A stretch of 64,000 nt of DNA, taken from assembly GCF_900107635.1 (NCBI RefSeq), contig NZ_FNRD01000014.1:1-64000 (forward strand). The letters are read 5' to 3'. A model generated the notes under the pieces. The model searched no databases, was not told the DNA's origin, and saw only the letters and a list, made by a program, of their open reading frames with translations. Source of the DNA: Flavobacterium gillisiae. GTDB taxonomy: Bacteria > Bacteroidota > Bacteroidia > Flavobacteriales > Flavobacteriaceae. Shown piece by piece: positions 35,343-45,813 of the stretch. The position numbers were made by a program, and so were the translations under genes. Numbering within the stretch: position 1 is the first letter of the stretch; each line of letters begins with the position of its first letter.

Positions 35343-37757
35343 TTATAACCGTACCGTATTTTTCTTTTCGGTTTCTAAAATATTTTCAATTCCTTTGATA
35401 ATGGCATCGGGATTAAATGAAATGCTGTCTATTCCTTCCTCTACTAAAAACTGCGCGAATGCCGGAATGTCACTTGGTGCCTGACCGCACAATCCCACTT
35501 TTATGTTATTTCTTTTGGCGGCATGTATTGTTTCCCGAATTAAATTTTTCACCGCTGGATTCTGTTCGCTAAACAAATAACTGATTAATTCAGAATCACG
35601 ATCCAGACCGAGGGTAAGTTGTGTTAAATCATTGGAACCAATAGAAAAACCGTCAAAAAGGGAAGCGAATTCATCGGCTAATATCACATTACTAGGAATT
35701 TCTATCATTACGTAAACTTCAAGTCCGTTTTCTCCTTGTACTAGTTTATTGGTGGCCATCTCTGCAAGTACTTTTTTCCCTTCCTCGATAGTTCTGCAAA
35801 AAGGAATCATCAGTTTTACATTGTGAAAGCCCATTTCGTTCCGCACTTTTTTCATGGCTTCACATTCTAGGGCAAACCCTTTTCTATAAAAATCGCTGTA
35901 ATAACGAGAAGCACCACGGAAACCAATCATTGGGTTTTCCTCGTGGGGTTCAAAGTATTTTCCGCCTATAAGATTGGCGTATTCATTACTCTTAAAATCG
36001 CTCATTCTCACAATTACATCCTTTGGATAGAAAGCCGCTGCGACGATTGAAACGGCTTCCGCCAGTTTGTCAATAAAATAGTTTTTGCTGTCCTCGTATC
36101 CTTTCGTTAATTCCGATATTTGGTCAATCACGGCTTTATCAGTGATTTTATCTGGTTCACAAAGTGCAAGAGGATGAATCTTAATACTATTGGAAATTGC
36201 AAATTCCATTCGCATTAAACCAACGCCTTTATTTGGATAGTTACTCAATTCAAAAGCTCTATCAGGATCAGCAAGAATGAACATAGGGTCCGTTTCTGGC
36301 ATGGATAAATGACTGAAGTCCTGTTCTGTTATTTTCCATTCTAATTTGCCTTCATATATGTTACCATCTTTCCCCTCAGCGCAGGAAACCGTAATTTGTT
36401 GCCCATTTTTTATCAGAGTAGTTGCATCACCGCAGCCTACTACGGCAACGACGCCAAGTTCCCGTGCGACAATTGCCGCATGACTGGTTCGTCCACCTTT
36501 GTTAGTGATTATGGCAGCTGCTTTTTTCATGATTGGGTCCCAATCGGGATTTGTCAAATCGGTAACTAGAATTTCTCCTTCTAACAATTGATTTCCTTCT
36601 TGCGGGCTATTGAGTATACGTGCTTTCCCCGTAGCTATTTTATCTCCCAGTGCTATTCCTTGTGTGATAAGGACACCTTTTTCTTTGAGTTTATAAATCT
36701 CTCGAACTTGTTTTTTATCTTTCCCATGAACCGTTTCAGGACGTGCCTGAACAATATAAAGCTGATTGTTTAGCCCGTCTTTTGCCCATTCGATGTCCAT
36801 AGGTTTTTTATAATGTTTTTCAATTTTGTAACACCATTGCGAAAGTTGGATAACCTCTTTGTCATTCAATGAAAATTGATTTTGTTTTTCTATTGATGTG
36901 GACTTATTTATGATGGCATTTTCAGCGGAAGTTTCGTTACTCTTATCAGCATAAATCATGGTGAATTCTTTTCTACCGCAATGTCTTTTCAAAATGGGAT
37001 TTAGTTTTGGGTTTTCTAAGGTGGGTTTAAATACCATCCACTCATCTGGTGTTATGGTTCCTTGGACAATATTTTCGCCAAGACCCCAACTGCCGTTAAT
37101 GATAATGGTGTTTTGAAAACCGGTATCAGGATCAATTGTAAAAGCAACACCCGAAGAAGATTTATCACTTCGAACCATCTGTTGTACGCCCACAGAGATC
37201 GCGATATCTAATTTTGTAAAACCCATGTCATGGCGGTATTTTATGGCGCGATCTGTAAATAAGGAAACGTAGCAACGATGTACCGCGTCAATTAATTGGT
37301 TTTCACCACTAATATTAAGGAAAGACTGCATTTGTCCAGCAAAACTTGCTGTTGGTAAATCTTCTGCTGTAGCGCTGCTTCTAACCGCTACCCCAAGGTT
37401 CTTTTTGTCGCTTTGTTTGCTTAGCGATTGGTAGGCAGTTTGTATTTCAGCATGTATTTCGTCAGGAATAGGTGCTGATAGAATTAATGCTCTGGCTTTC
37501 TCGCCAACTTCAGACAGATTAGTGTACTGTTTTGTGTCTAATAGATTCAATATATTATCCAATGCTTTTTCCAAATTGTTTTTTTTTCGAAACAAACGGT
37601 AACCAGCTGCAGTAACTGCAAATCCATTAGGAATATTGACGCCAATAGGATTCAATTGGTTATATAGTTCCCCAAGAGAGGCATTTTTACCCCCAACTTG
37701 ATCTATTGCAGTAATACCAATTTGGTCAAAAAACAAGATGTATTTATAATTTTCCAT
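35343..37757 (-). CDS. ppsA: Phosphoenolpyruvate synthase
   Basis: An 804-residue enzyme converting pyruvate and ATP to PEP, AMP and phosphate. N-terminal ATP-grasp domain (about 1-345, GGKNASLGELYNQL, RSSATAEDLPTASFAGQ), mobile phosphohistidine domain with GGRTSHAAIVARELG, and C-terminal PEP/pyruvate-binding barrel (RMEFAISN, GLCGQAPSD). Length and motifs are those of PpsA rather than PPDK (which is longer). Together with the D-lactate dehydrogenase in the block it controls the pyruvate/PEP node. Confidence 0.92.
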   Translation of the reverse strand: MENYKYILFFDQIGITAIDQVGGKNASLGELYNQLNPIGVNIPNGFAVTAAGYRLFRKKNNLEKALDNILNLLDTKQYTNLSEVGEKARALILSAPIPDEIHAEIQTAYQSLSKQSDKKNLGVAVRSSATAEDLPTASFAGQMQSFLNISGENQLIDAVHRCYVSLFTDRAIKYRHDMGFTKLDIAISVGVQQMVRSDKSSSGVAFTIDPDTGFQNTIIINGSWGLGENIVQGTITPDEWMVFKPTLENPKLNPILKRHCGRKEFTMIYADKSNETSAENAIINKSTSIEKQNQFSLNDKEVIQLSQWCYKIEKHYKKPMDIEWAKDGLNNQLYIVQARPETVHGKDKKQVREIYKLKEKGVLITQGIALGDKIATGKARILNSPQEGNQLLEGEILVTDLTNPDWDPIMKKAAAIITNKGGRTSHAAIVARELGVVAVVGCGDATTLIKNGQQITVSCAEGKDGNIYEGKLEWKITEQDFSHLSMPETDPMFILADPDRAFELSNYPNKGVGLMRMEFAISNSIKIHPLALCEPDKITDKAVIDQISELTKGYEDSKNYFIDKLAEAVSIVAAAFYPKDVIVRMSDFKSNEYANLIGGKYFEPHEENPMIGFRGASRYYSDFYRKGFALECEAMKKVRNEMGFHNVKLMIPFCRTIEEGKKVLAEMATNKLVQGENGLEVYVMIEIPSNVILADEFASLFDGFSIGSNDLTQLTLGLDRDSELISYLFSEQNPAVKNLIRETIHAAKRNNIKVGLCGQAPSDIPAFAQFLVEEGIDSISFNPDAIIKGIENILETEKKNTVRL

Positions 37758-38330
37758 ATTTAATATATTAAGTTTTTAGTAACGTCAGCTTTATCTCAAC
37801 TAGGAAATAGGAAAATATTTGGAGCATATTTTATCTGTTCGAAATCAAAAATGGATTTTTAAACCCTACGCTAGAATTACATTTACATTTTGGAAACTAA
37901 AGGAAGAGCCTAGTAGGTGTGCTCTTTATAACTATTTTAGTGTACTACTAATTTAATCAAAAAAAGATATTTTTGATATAAAAAATGCGTTTATTTTAAA
38001 AGTAATTAAATTTAATAATCTAATTAACAGTAGTTTGTATGGTTTTTTTTAATCGTTCCCTTTTGTGCCTTTAGTGTAATTTGGTGTCTTTTTGTTTGTT
38101 AAATTCGATTACTTGTAGCGTTTTCCATTTAAGAAGCAGTTAAATGAAATACTTAGGTAGCTAGTATGACGAAGTATCATAATTAACAGGCAAATACAGC
38201 TTTAATTCAATTATTATTTTATTTTTGTATACCCTCGGGAATTAATTGTTTATTGGAGCTACGTTATTAATACTTCAAATACATAGTTTTTTTTCGAATA
38301 ATTGACCCCAAATCAATACCGCCTCAAATA
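37758..38330. other. Divergent intergenic region between ppsA and the phosphorelay cluster
   Basis: A 573-bp A+T-rich region with no credible ORF. It holds one clear -7-type box for the rightward cluster (38220-38227). No consensus site could be assigned for the leftward ppsA gene. Confidence 0.5.
38220..38227 (+). promoter_or_regulatory. Candidate -7 box of the phosphorelay cluster
   Basis: TATTTTTG fits TAnnTTTG. It lies 104 nt before the kinase start, giving a ~100-nt leader. Confidence 0.4.
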
Positions 38331-41300
38331 ATGAAAAAATCAATATTGCCGTTAAATGAATCAGAAAGGCTAAAGGCTCTTGCAAGCTATTCCATTATGG
38401 ATTCTTTGCCTGAAGAGGAGTATGATTCCATTACACAGTTAGCTTCTTACATTTGTGGTACTCCTATTGCCTTAATAAGTCTATTAGATGAAAAACGACA
38501 ATGGTTTAAATCAAGTGTAGGTTTAGGCGCTAGCGAAACTGCTCGAGACATCTCTTTTTGCCAATATACAATTATGGGCGATGAGGTGTATGAAGTTAAT
38601 AATGCAACAGAAAACAAGATTTTTGCTAATAATCCCTTAGTTACAGGAAATCCTGATATTCAGTTTTATGCTGGTGCTCCGCTGCAGGATGCTAATGGAT
38701 TTAATTTAGGCTCACTTTGCGTCATTGATACGAAGCCAAGGATACTTTCGAACGAACAGAAAACCGCTTTAAAATTATTGGCTAATCAAGTTATTCTATT
38801 ATTGGATCTTCGAAAAAAAAATGTAGATCTTAAAAATACCCAACTCGAATTTAAAAACTTTATTGAACTCTCAAAAGATTTAGTATGTATTGCTAATGTG
38901 GATGGAACATTCCATAAAGTAAATCCAGCTTTTACAATTGTTTTGGGGTACACTAAAGAAGAATTAGAAGGAAGGCCATTTGTAGATTTCATTCACCCCG
39001 AAGATTTAGATAAAACTTATAAAGAAGTAGAAAAACTAGCTCTAGGGCACAAAAAAATTAGTTTTGAAAACCGTTACCTCTGTAAAAATGGTGCGTATAT
39101 TTTGTTAAGCTGGAATACATCACCAGACCCTGAGACGGGAAATCTATATTGCATTGCGCGAGATATTACTTTTGAAAGAGAGCAGCAAGAAAGTGTAGTG
39201 CAAACTAAGAATGAATTAACTGCCATACTTAATGCATCTGAATTCTCAATAATTGCAACTGACCTTGATGGAACAGTGAAGCAATTTAATAAGGGAGCCG
39301 AGAATTTACTAGGTTATCAAGCAGATGAAGTGGTAGGGAAAGCTACAGCAGCTATTTTCCATGTTGTAAATGAAGTGGTAAAACGTTCCCAAGAGTTAAG
39401 CGAGGAACTCGGTGAACTTGTTGAACCAGGATTTGAGGTGCTTTTTATTAAAGCTCGAAAATTTGGAATTGCAGATACGCACGAATGGACTTATTTAAGA
39501 AAAGATGGTACCACTTTTCCAATACTATTATCAATTACTGCCATTAAGAATAGTGTAGGAGAAATAACCGGGTACTTAGGAATAGCTAAGGATATTTCAA
39601 AGGATAAGGAAGCAGAACAGAATTTAATTAACAGCAATATCTTGCTAGATGAATCCCAACGGATTGCTAAAATTGGAAGTTGGAAATATGATATAAATAC
39701 AAATAATCTGGTTTGGTCAAAAGGACATTATACTATTTTTGAATTGGATGAGCTACCCGAAAATAAACTTAATGATGCGTATCGTAGTCGTATTTATCCA
39801 CAGGATCTGATAATCTTAGATGAATTAAGTGAAAATGTCATTAAGACCGGTGAGAATTTTAAAATTAGCTATCGAATAGTATTACCAGATGGAAGAACAA
39901 AGCAAATTGTAGAAATAGGCCAACCTTTTAAAAATCGAAGAGGAGACGTGATTGGCATGCAAGGGACAATCCAAGATGTAACAAATGAAAAAAGAATAGA
40001 ACAAAATTTAAGAAATGCTAATAAACTATTAGATGAATCCCAACGGATTGCTAAAATAGGGAGTTGGAAATACGATTTAGTCACAAGTGATTTAATCTGG
40101 TCAAAAGGGCATTATCAAATTTTCGAGTTGGAGGAATTACCATCAGATCAACTCAATGCTGTTTCACGGTTAAGAATTCATCCAGATGATCTATCAATAC
40201 TTGATGAGTCTGATAAAATCATGATGGAAACAGGGAATGACTTTAAAATTAGTTACAGAGTTTTATTTCCAGATAATAGAATAAAACAAATTATAGAAAT
40301 TGGGCAACCCTATAAGAATGAAAAAGGGGAAATCATAGGAATGCAAGGAACGATTCAGGATGTAACAAAGGAAAAAGAAGCGGAGTTAAACTTAATTAAC
40401 AGTAATAAACTCTTAGACGAATCTCAAAGTATGGCTAAGATTGGAAGCTGGAAATTTGATTTAATCACTCGTCATTTAAGATGGTCTAAGGGACATTATC
40501 AAATTTATGATCTAGAAGAATTACCCTCTGATCAGCTGTTGATTGCGTATCGAGATCGAATTCATCCCGATGACCTACTAATACTTGATAATATTATAGC
40601 GAATGCATTAGACACAGGTACTGATTTACACTATAATTATAGACTTTTATTGCCAGACGGCAGCTTAAAATATATTTTAGGAATAGGAAAGGTAAATATA
40701 AATGACCAAGGAGAAGTTATCGGTATCCAAGGTACCATCCAAGATATTACCGAAAAAACGTTAGCCGAGCAAATCATAATTGAAAAAGCAAAAGAGATAA
40801 ATGATATTAGGTCTGCTTTAGATGAGTCATCGATAGTAACAATTACAGATCACAAAGGTGTTATCACCTTTGTGAACGACAAGTTTTGTAGCATTTCTAA
40901 ATATTCGAGAGAAGAACTTATGGGGCAATATCATTATCTTGATAATCCGCATTATAAATTAAATAAGTTCATTAAAAATATATGGACGACTATTGGTAAC
41001 GGCCGTAATTGGCAGGGAGAGATCTTGAATGTCGCAAAAGACGGATCATTTTACTGGGTTTATTCCACAATTGTTCCTTTTTTAGACAAGAAAGGAAAGC
41101 CATATCAATACATCGCGATAAGTTCAGATATTACCGATCAAAAAAAAGCGCAGAAAACTTTAAATAATGCATTAACTGATGTTGAGAAAAAGAATAGGGA
41201 ATTAGATCAGTTTGCTTATGTAGTTTCGCATGACCTTAAAGCCCCCCTTAGAGCGATTAATAATCTTTCGGAGTGGATTATGGAGGACATGCCTGAGATG

Positions 41301-41858
41301 CCTGCTGATGTAAGTGCTAACTTTGGATTATTAAGAGGTCGTGTCATGCGTATGGAGAATTTAATTAATGGAGTTTTAGATTATTCTCGTATAGGTAAAA
41401 CTTCAATCGAAGGGCAGCTGACGGACTTGAAAAAAATGTTACAGCAGATTGTTGAAACAATTGTCCCTACTGAAGGATATGAAGTTTATATTGCAGACAC
41501 TATTCCTGAAATAAAAATTGCAAGAATATTATTTGAGCAGATTTTCGCTAACCTTATCAGTAATGCAGTAAAATATAATGACAAACCAATAGGGAAAATA
41601 GAATGTCTATATAAGTCATTACCTAACTTTCACCAGTTTACGATCAAAGATAACGGTCCTGGAATAGCAGAAGAATACCATGAGAAAGTGTTTAAAGTTT
41701 TTCAAACCATTGAAGCTCGGGATAAAAAGGAAAGTACAGGTGTTGGACTCTCCATTGTACAAAAGATAATTGAAGAGATGGGAGGGACTATTCACATTGA
41801 ATCGGAAGAAGATAAAGGTGCAAGTTTTATTTTTACAATTCCAAAAAATAAAAAATAA
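38331..41858 (+). CDS. GAF-multi-PAS hybrid-type sensor histidine kinase (no receiver)
   Basis: A 1175-residue soluble kinase. N-terminal GAF domain (about 20-160, starting LASYSIMDSLPEEEYD) of the type fused to kinases in Bacteroidota, then six PAS/PAC domains. Three consecutive PAS units (about 440-820) are near-copies 128 residues apart, each starting LLDESQ..AKIGSWK. Kinase core: His967 in FAYVVSHDLKAPLRAI, ATPase motifs NLISNAVKYN, KDNGPGI, GVGLSIVQKI. Its core resembles bacteriophytochrome-like light/redox kinases. A second kinase starts on its stop codon (TAATG). Confidence 0.9.
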   Translation: MKKSILPLNESERLKALASYSIMDSLPEEEYDSITQLASYICGTPIALISLLDEKRQWFKSSVGLGASETARDISFCQYTIMGDEVYEVNNATENKIFANNPLVTGNPDIQFYAGAPLQDANGFNLGSLCVIDTKPRILSNEQKTALKLLANQVILLLDLRKKNVDLKNTQLEFKNFIELSKDLVCIANVDGTFHKVNPAFTIVLGYTKEELEGRPFVDFIHPEDLDKTYKEVEKLALGHKKISFENRYLCKNGAYILLSWNTSPDPETGNLYCIARDITFEREQQESVVQTKNELTAILNASEFSIIATDLDGTVKQFNKGAENLLGYQADEVVGKATAAIFHVVNEVVKRSQELSEELGELVEPGFEVLFIKARKFGIADTHEWTYLRKDGTTFPILLSITAIKNSVGEITGYLGIAKDISKDKEAEQNLINSNILLDESQRIAKIGSWKYDINTNNLVWSKGHYTIFELDELPENKLNDAYRSRIYPQDLIILDELSENVIKTGENFKISYRIVLPDGRTKQIVEIGQPFKNRRGDVIGMQGTIQDVTNEKRIEQNLRNANKLLDESQRIAKIGSWKYDLVTSDLIWSKGHYQIFELEELPSDQLNAVSRLRIHPDDLSILDESDKIMMETGNDFKISYRVLFPDNRIKQIIEIGQPYKNEKGEIIGMQGTIQDVTKEKEAELNLINSNKLLDESQSMAKIGSWKFDLITRHLRWSKGHYQIYDLEELPSDQLLIAYRDRIHPDDLLILDNIIANALDTGTDLHYNYRLLLPDGSLKYILGIGKVNINDQGEVIGIQGTIQDITEKTLAEQIIIEKAKEINDIRSALDESSIVTITDHKGVITFVNDKFCSISKYSREELMGQYHYLDNPHYKLNKFIKNIWTTIGNGRNWQGEILNVAKDGSFYWVYSTIVPFLDKKGKPYQYIAISSDITDQKKAQKTLNNALTDVEKKNRELDQFAYVVSHDLKAPLRAINNLSEWIMEDMPEMPADVSANFGLLRGRVMRMENLINGVLDYSRIGKTSIEGQLTDLKKMLQQIVETIVPTEGYEVYIADTIPEIKIARILFEQIFANLISNAVKYNDKPIGKIECLYKSLPNFHQFTIKDNGPGIAEEYHEKVFKVFQTIEARDKKESTGVGLSIVQKIIEEMGGTIHIESEEDKGASFIFTIPKNKK
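39605..40760 (+). repeat. Three tandem 384-bp PAS-encoding repeats
   Basis: The sequence gatgaatcccaacggattgc starts at 39648 and recurs at 40032, and a diverged form starts at 40416, exactly 384 bp (128 codons) apart. This shows internal duplication of one PAS/PAC domain inside the kinase. Confidence 0.85.
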
Positions 41859-42583
41859 TGGAGTCAGAAAAGAAATGTCAAGAAGAGCTAACCGCTCTCA
41901 AAAAAGAATATGAAGATTTTGTTTACATTGTTTCCCACGATATAAAAACTCCAATGCGCGCTATTGTAAACATAGCTACTTGGATTGAAGATGATTTAGG
42001 GACAAATATTGATCAGGATATTTTAGATAATTTTACTTTATTAAAAAATAGAGTGGGGCGTCTAGAAAACATGATGAATGCTTTATTAGAACTTTCACAT
42101 GCCAATCGAACCAAAATGGAACTATTCGAAGTGAGTATTCCAAAATTAGTAAATGACTGTATTGCTATGTTAGGTGATAAAACAAACATAGAATTTCATA
42201 CTAGTTACAATTTAATTGATGAAAAATGCATTACTTTGGGAAAAAAACTAGAGAAAGTAATTTATAGTTTACTTGACAATGCCGTTCGATTTCATGACAA
42301 AGAAAAAAAGAATGTCTCGATTGAAATAGTTGAAAATAAAACCGACTATGAAATAGTAATCGGAGATGACGGACCTGGTATTCCAGAAGAGGTAAAAGAT
42401 AAGATATTTTCTATTTTCTATACCGTTAATTCCAAAGATGTTGTAGATTCAACCGGTGCGGGTTTAACAATATGTGAGAAGATAATTAAAATGGTAGGAG
42501 GAACAATAGAATATACTCCTGGATTGAATGGAGGTTCCGTTTTTAAATTTAATTGGCCTAAAGCAATAACAATAAATAATTAA
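41858..42583 (+). CDS. Sensorless histidine kinase
   Basis: A 241-residue kinase core without any input domain. Phosphoacceptor His27 is in FVYIVSHDIKTPMRAI, directly paralleling the upstream kinase. The ATPase part has LLDNAVRFHD, GDDGPGIPEEV and GAGLTICEKII. It begins on the A of the upstream stop codon (TAATG), so it is translationally coupled. It may dimerise with, or act as phosphotransfer partner of, the large kinase. This is inferred from the coupling. Confidence 0.87.
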   Translation: MESEKKCQEELTALKKEYEDFVYIVSHDIKTPMRAIVNIATWIEDDLGTNIDQDILDNFTLLKNRVGRLENMMNALLELSHANRTKMELFEVSIPKLVNDCIAMLGDKTNIEFHTSYNLIDEKCITLGKKLEKVIYSLLDNAVRFHDKEKKNVSIEIVENKTDYEIVIGDDGPGIPEEVKDKIFSIFYTVNSKDVVDSTGAGLTICEKIIKMVGGTIEYTPGLNGGSVFKFNWPKAITINN

Positions 42584-42587
42584 AATT

Positions 42588-42998
42588 ATGATACAGAAAT
42601 TGGTGAATATTTTATTGGTAGAAGATGATGAGGTAGATGTAATGAATGTTAAAAGAGCATTCTCAAAAAACAATATCAAGAATGACCTTTTTGTTGCAGG
42701 AAATGGTGTTGAGGCTTTGGATATGTTGCGTAACTCTATCGTTCCTTTGCCAAGAATAATCATATTGGATATTAATATGCCTAAGATGAATGGAATAGAG
42801 TTTCTTAAAGAACTAAGAGAAGATGAAAGTCTTAAAAATATCTCCGTTTTTGTGATGACTACTTCAAACGAGGATAGTGATAAAATCAATGCCTATAATC
42901 TTAATGTTGCCGGGTATATTTTAAAACCATTATCTTTTGAAAAATTCATTTCCTCTGTGGCTACGCTAAAAGATTTTTGGTCTTTATGTGAAATGTAA
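42588..42998 (+). CDS. Single-domain response regulator
   Basis: A 136-residue receiver. Acidic pocket LVEDDE (10-15), phosphoacceptor Asp61 in ILDINMPKMNG, T/S in FVMTTSN and Lys in YILKPL. It begins 4 nt after the sensorless kinase. Length and wording match the Rcp1-like response regulators that pair with phytochrome-type kinases. Output is presumably by phosphotransfer. Confidence 0.9.
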   Translation: MIQKLVNILLVEDDEVDVMNVKRAFSKNNIKNDLFVAGNGVEALDMLRNSIVPLPRIIILDINMPKMNGIEFLKELREDESLKNISVFVMTTSNEDSDKINAYNLNVAGYILKPLSFEKFISSVATLKDFWSLCEM

Positions 42999-43023
42999 AA
43001 TCTAATAGCAAAAAAAGTAAATT

Positions 43024-43446
43024 ATGATAAACTCAAACATCTTATTCGTAGATAATAGTAAAGTTGGTATTGAAAGGGCTAAAAAGGCATTTACAACACT
43101 TGGTATCGAAAACACTTTGCATTTTGCTGAAAATGATGTGGAAGCATGGGATATGCTTAATGGGAATCATAAAATTTCTCCTGTACCTAAAATTCTTTTG
43201 ATTGATATTAATCAGGAGGGGGTAAATGGTATAGATTTAATAAATAAGATAAGAAGCCATGAGGATTTAAAATCAATATTAGTATTTGTAATCACTAGTA
43301 TAGATAATGAAAAAAATCGCAGCGAAGCTTTAAATTTAAATATTGCCGGATATATTCATAAACCAATTGATAACGACAACATTGATTTTTTTTCAATCCT
43401 ATATAATTATTGGAATATTATTGAATATTCTAGTGAAAAAAAATAA
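43024..43446 (+). CDS. Degenerate single-domain receiver
   Basis: A 140-residue relative of the preceding receiver (same frame of hydrophobic strands, Asp61 at LLIDINQEGVNG). The acidic pocket is degraded to FVDNSK and the NMP motif after Asp61 is NQE. The Lys (YIHKPI) and VITS strand remain. It may be phosphorylated poorly and act as a scaffold or decoy. It probably arose by duplication of the upstream gene. Confidence 0.8.
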   Translation: MINSNILFVDNSKVGIERAKKAFTTLGIENTLHFAENDVEAWDMLNGNHKISPVPKILLIDINQEGVNGIDLINKIRSHEDLKSILVFVITSIDNEKNRSEALNLNIAGYIHKPIDNDNIDFFSILYNYWNIIEYSSEKK

Positions 43447-43458
43447 AAATACTATAAT

Positions 43459-45813
43459 ATGGCTGTAGCCTTAAATATATTAGTAATCGATGATGATAAA
43501 GTTGATTTGATTACTATAATCCGTTCGATTTCACATTCTGGTATCTTAGCCGATGTGGAAAGCGCTTTTTCTGCCAAAAATGGAATAGAAAAGATTAAGG
43601 CATTTAACTATGATCTTATCTTTTTAGATTATTTGATGCCTGATAGTGATGGTATTTCTTTTCTAAAAATTCTAAAGGACTTGGGAATTGAAACGCCGGT
43701 AATTTTTGTGACTTCTCAGGGAGATGAAAAGATCGCTAGTCAGGCTATTTTAGGGGGAGCATCAGATTATATTCCAAAATCATTATTGACGCCTGACGGG
43801 GTTTCACAAAGCATAAGAAATGCACTTAAACTTCATGAAAGCCTTGCACAAAGAAAAAAAACAGAACTAGAGTTAAAAATTAATTCGAATAGACTTTCAG
43901 AAGCTCAAAAATTGGCCAAAATAGGAAGCTGGGAATTAAATCTAGTCGACGATGCCGTTTTTTTCTCGGAACAATTTTATACTATATTTGAAATAGAAAA
44001 AAACAGTACGCCATCATTAACCCTTTTAAAATCTCGCTTAATTAATTCAGATGACATCAAATTATTTGAAGACAACCTGAATTTGGTTGAAAAGAATAAT
44101 TCAGAAGTGAAGTTCAGCCATAGCTTAACTGCTAAAAATGGTACTATTAAATACATTAATGAGTACATAAAATGTTTGAATGACGAACATAACCAGCCGT
44201 TCAAGATTTTAGGAACTATTCAAGATGTAAGTGATCAAAAAAATATTGAAAGGGAACTTATAAAAGCAAAAGAACTGGCAGAGCAATCAGTGCGCGTAAA
44301 AGAACAGTTTCTTACTAATATGAGTCATGAAATCCGTACTCCAATGAATGGTATTCTTGGGTTTGCAAGAATTCTAGAAGGAACGATTTTAGATAGTGAT
44401 CAAGAGCAAAGTGTAAAAGCGATTAAAAGAGCTGGAAATAACTTAATGGTTATTATAAATGACATTCTTGATTTTTCAAAAATCGAAGCAGATAAAATGA
44501 TAATGGAAGAAGTTACGTTCTCTTTATCAAAAAAAGTAAAAAGTGTTATAGAATTACTTTCTACTATTGCGGAGGAGAAGAAGGTAAAATTACTTTTTGA
44601 AATTGATTCCAATATTGAAGATTCTTTGATAGGCGATCCTACAAGGCTGTCTCAAATTTTGATAAATTTATTAGGGAATGCCTTGAAATTTACCGAAATA
44701 GGATATGTTGAGTTAGTTGTTTCACAAGAAAGAGAATCTGAAACAGATACTTTTATACGGTTTACTGTGACTGATACCGGTATCGGAATTGCAGAAGATA
44801 AAATAGATTCAATATTTGACAGCTTTAATCAAGCTTCTAATGAAACGTCAAGAAAATTTGGTGGTACAGGTTTGGGATTAACTATAACCCGAAAATTGAT
44901 CGAATTGCAGGGCGGTACATTAGCTGTAAAAAGTCAAATGGGAAAAGGAAGTGAATTTTCATTGCTAATTCATTACCCAAAAGATAAAAGCGGAATAAAA
45001 GATGTTATAGTAACAGAAAATAAAACGCTAACACATGATTTCTTAAAAGACACAAAAATACTATTAGTTGAGGACAATGAACTAAACCAACTTTTAGCCG
45101 TTAAAGTTTTTAAGAAATGGGATAAAGAAATTGATATTGCAGATAATGGAAAGATAGCCATTGATAAAATTGAAAAAAACGATTATGATATTATTTTAAT
45201 GGACATTCAAATGCCAGAAATGGATGGGAATGAACTGACAAAATACATTCGAAATCATATGGGCGCTAAATCGAACACCCCAATAATAGCAATGACAGCA
45301 CATGCCACATTAGAAGAAGAAAACCGCTGTTTGGAAAATGGAATGAATGATTATTTATCAAAACCATTTCATTTTAATGTGTTACTTGAAAAACTATATA
45401 ATAATTTAATGAAGACAAATACCACCGTTTCATCCGACTTAGCAGCAGAGAAAGTCGAATCTAAAAATTTAATTGATTTTACATATTTAAATGATTTTGC
45501 TGATGGAGATGCTGATTTTATTGAACAAATGGTAAATATATTTATACAAAACTCACCCATTTCATTAAAAATAATATTGGAAGCTAATGAAGCAGACGAC
45601 ATACAAAATCTAAAAAGTGAAGTGCATAAACTGAAGTCTTCTATCAATTTATTAGGAGTTGTTTCAGCATTAAAGAGTATTGAGGTTATTGAGGAAGAAA
45701 TTAATAGTAATCCATTGGGGCAAAAAAGAAAAGAAGAAGTGATTCATCTTAACGAAATTTGCCAGTTGGTTTTCAGTGAATTAGAATCATTACATGGTTT
45801 CTCAAAAATATAG
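43459..45813 (+). CDS. Hybrid histidine kinase (REC-PAS-HK-REC-HPt)
   Basis: A 784-residue phosphorelay protein. N-terminal receiver (1-125, Asp57 in IFLDYLMPDSDG), PAS/PAC (about 140-265), His kinase with His290 in NMSHEIRTPMNG, ATPase motifs (NLLGNALKFTE, DTGIGIAEDKI, GGTGLGLTI), second receiver (535-650, Asp582 in LMDIQMPEMDG) and C-terminal HPt domain with His723 in EVHKLKSS. The N-terminal receiver suggests it takes signal from the neighbouring soluble kinases. All relay residues appear intact. Confidence 0.92.
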   Translation: MAVALNILVIDDDKVDLITIIRSISHSGILADVESAFSAKNGIEKIKAFNYDLIFLDYLMPDSDGISFLKILKDLGIETPVIFVTSQGDEKIASQAILGGASDYIPKSLLTPDGVSQSIRNALKLHESLAQRKKTELELKINSNRLSEAQKLAKIGSWELNLVDDAVFFSEQFYTIFEIEKNSTPSLTLLKSRLINSDDIKLFEDNLNLVEKNNSEVKFSHSLTAKNGTIKYINEYIKCLNDEHNQPFKILGTIQDVSDQKNIERELIKAKELAEQSVRVKEQFLTNMSHEIRTPMNGILGFARILEGTILDSDQEQSVKAIKRAGNNLMVIINDILDFSKIEADKMIMEEVTFSLSKKVKSVIELLSTIAEEKKVKLLFEIDSNIEDSLIGDPTRLSQILINLLGNALKFTEIGYVELVVSQERESETDTFIRFTVTDTGIGIAEDKIDSIFDSFNQASNETSRKFGGTGLGLTITRKLIELQGGTLAVKSQMGKGSEFSLLIHYPKDKSGIKDVIVTENKTLTHDFLKDTKILLVEDNELNQLLAVKVFKKWDKEIDIADNGKIAIDKIEKNDYDIILMDIQMPEMDGNELTKYIRNHMGAKSNTPIIAMTAHATLEEENRCLENGMNDYLSKPFHFNVLLEKLYNNLMKTNTTVSSDLAAEKVESKNLIDFTYLNDFADGDADFIEQMVNIFIQNSPISLKIILEANEADDIQNLKSEVHKLKSSINLLGVVSALKSIEVIEEEINSNPLGQKRKEEVIHLNEICQLVFSELESLHGFSKI

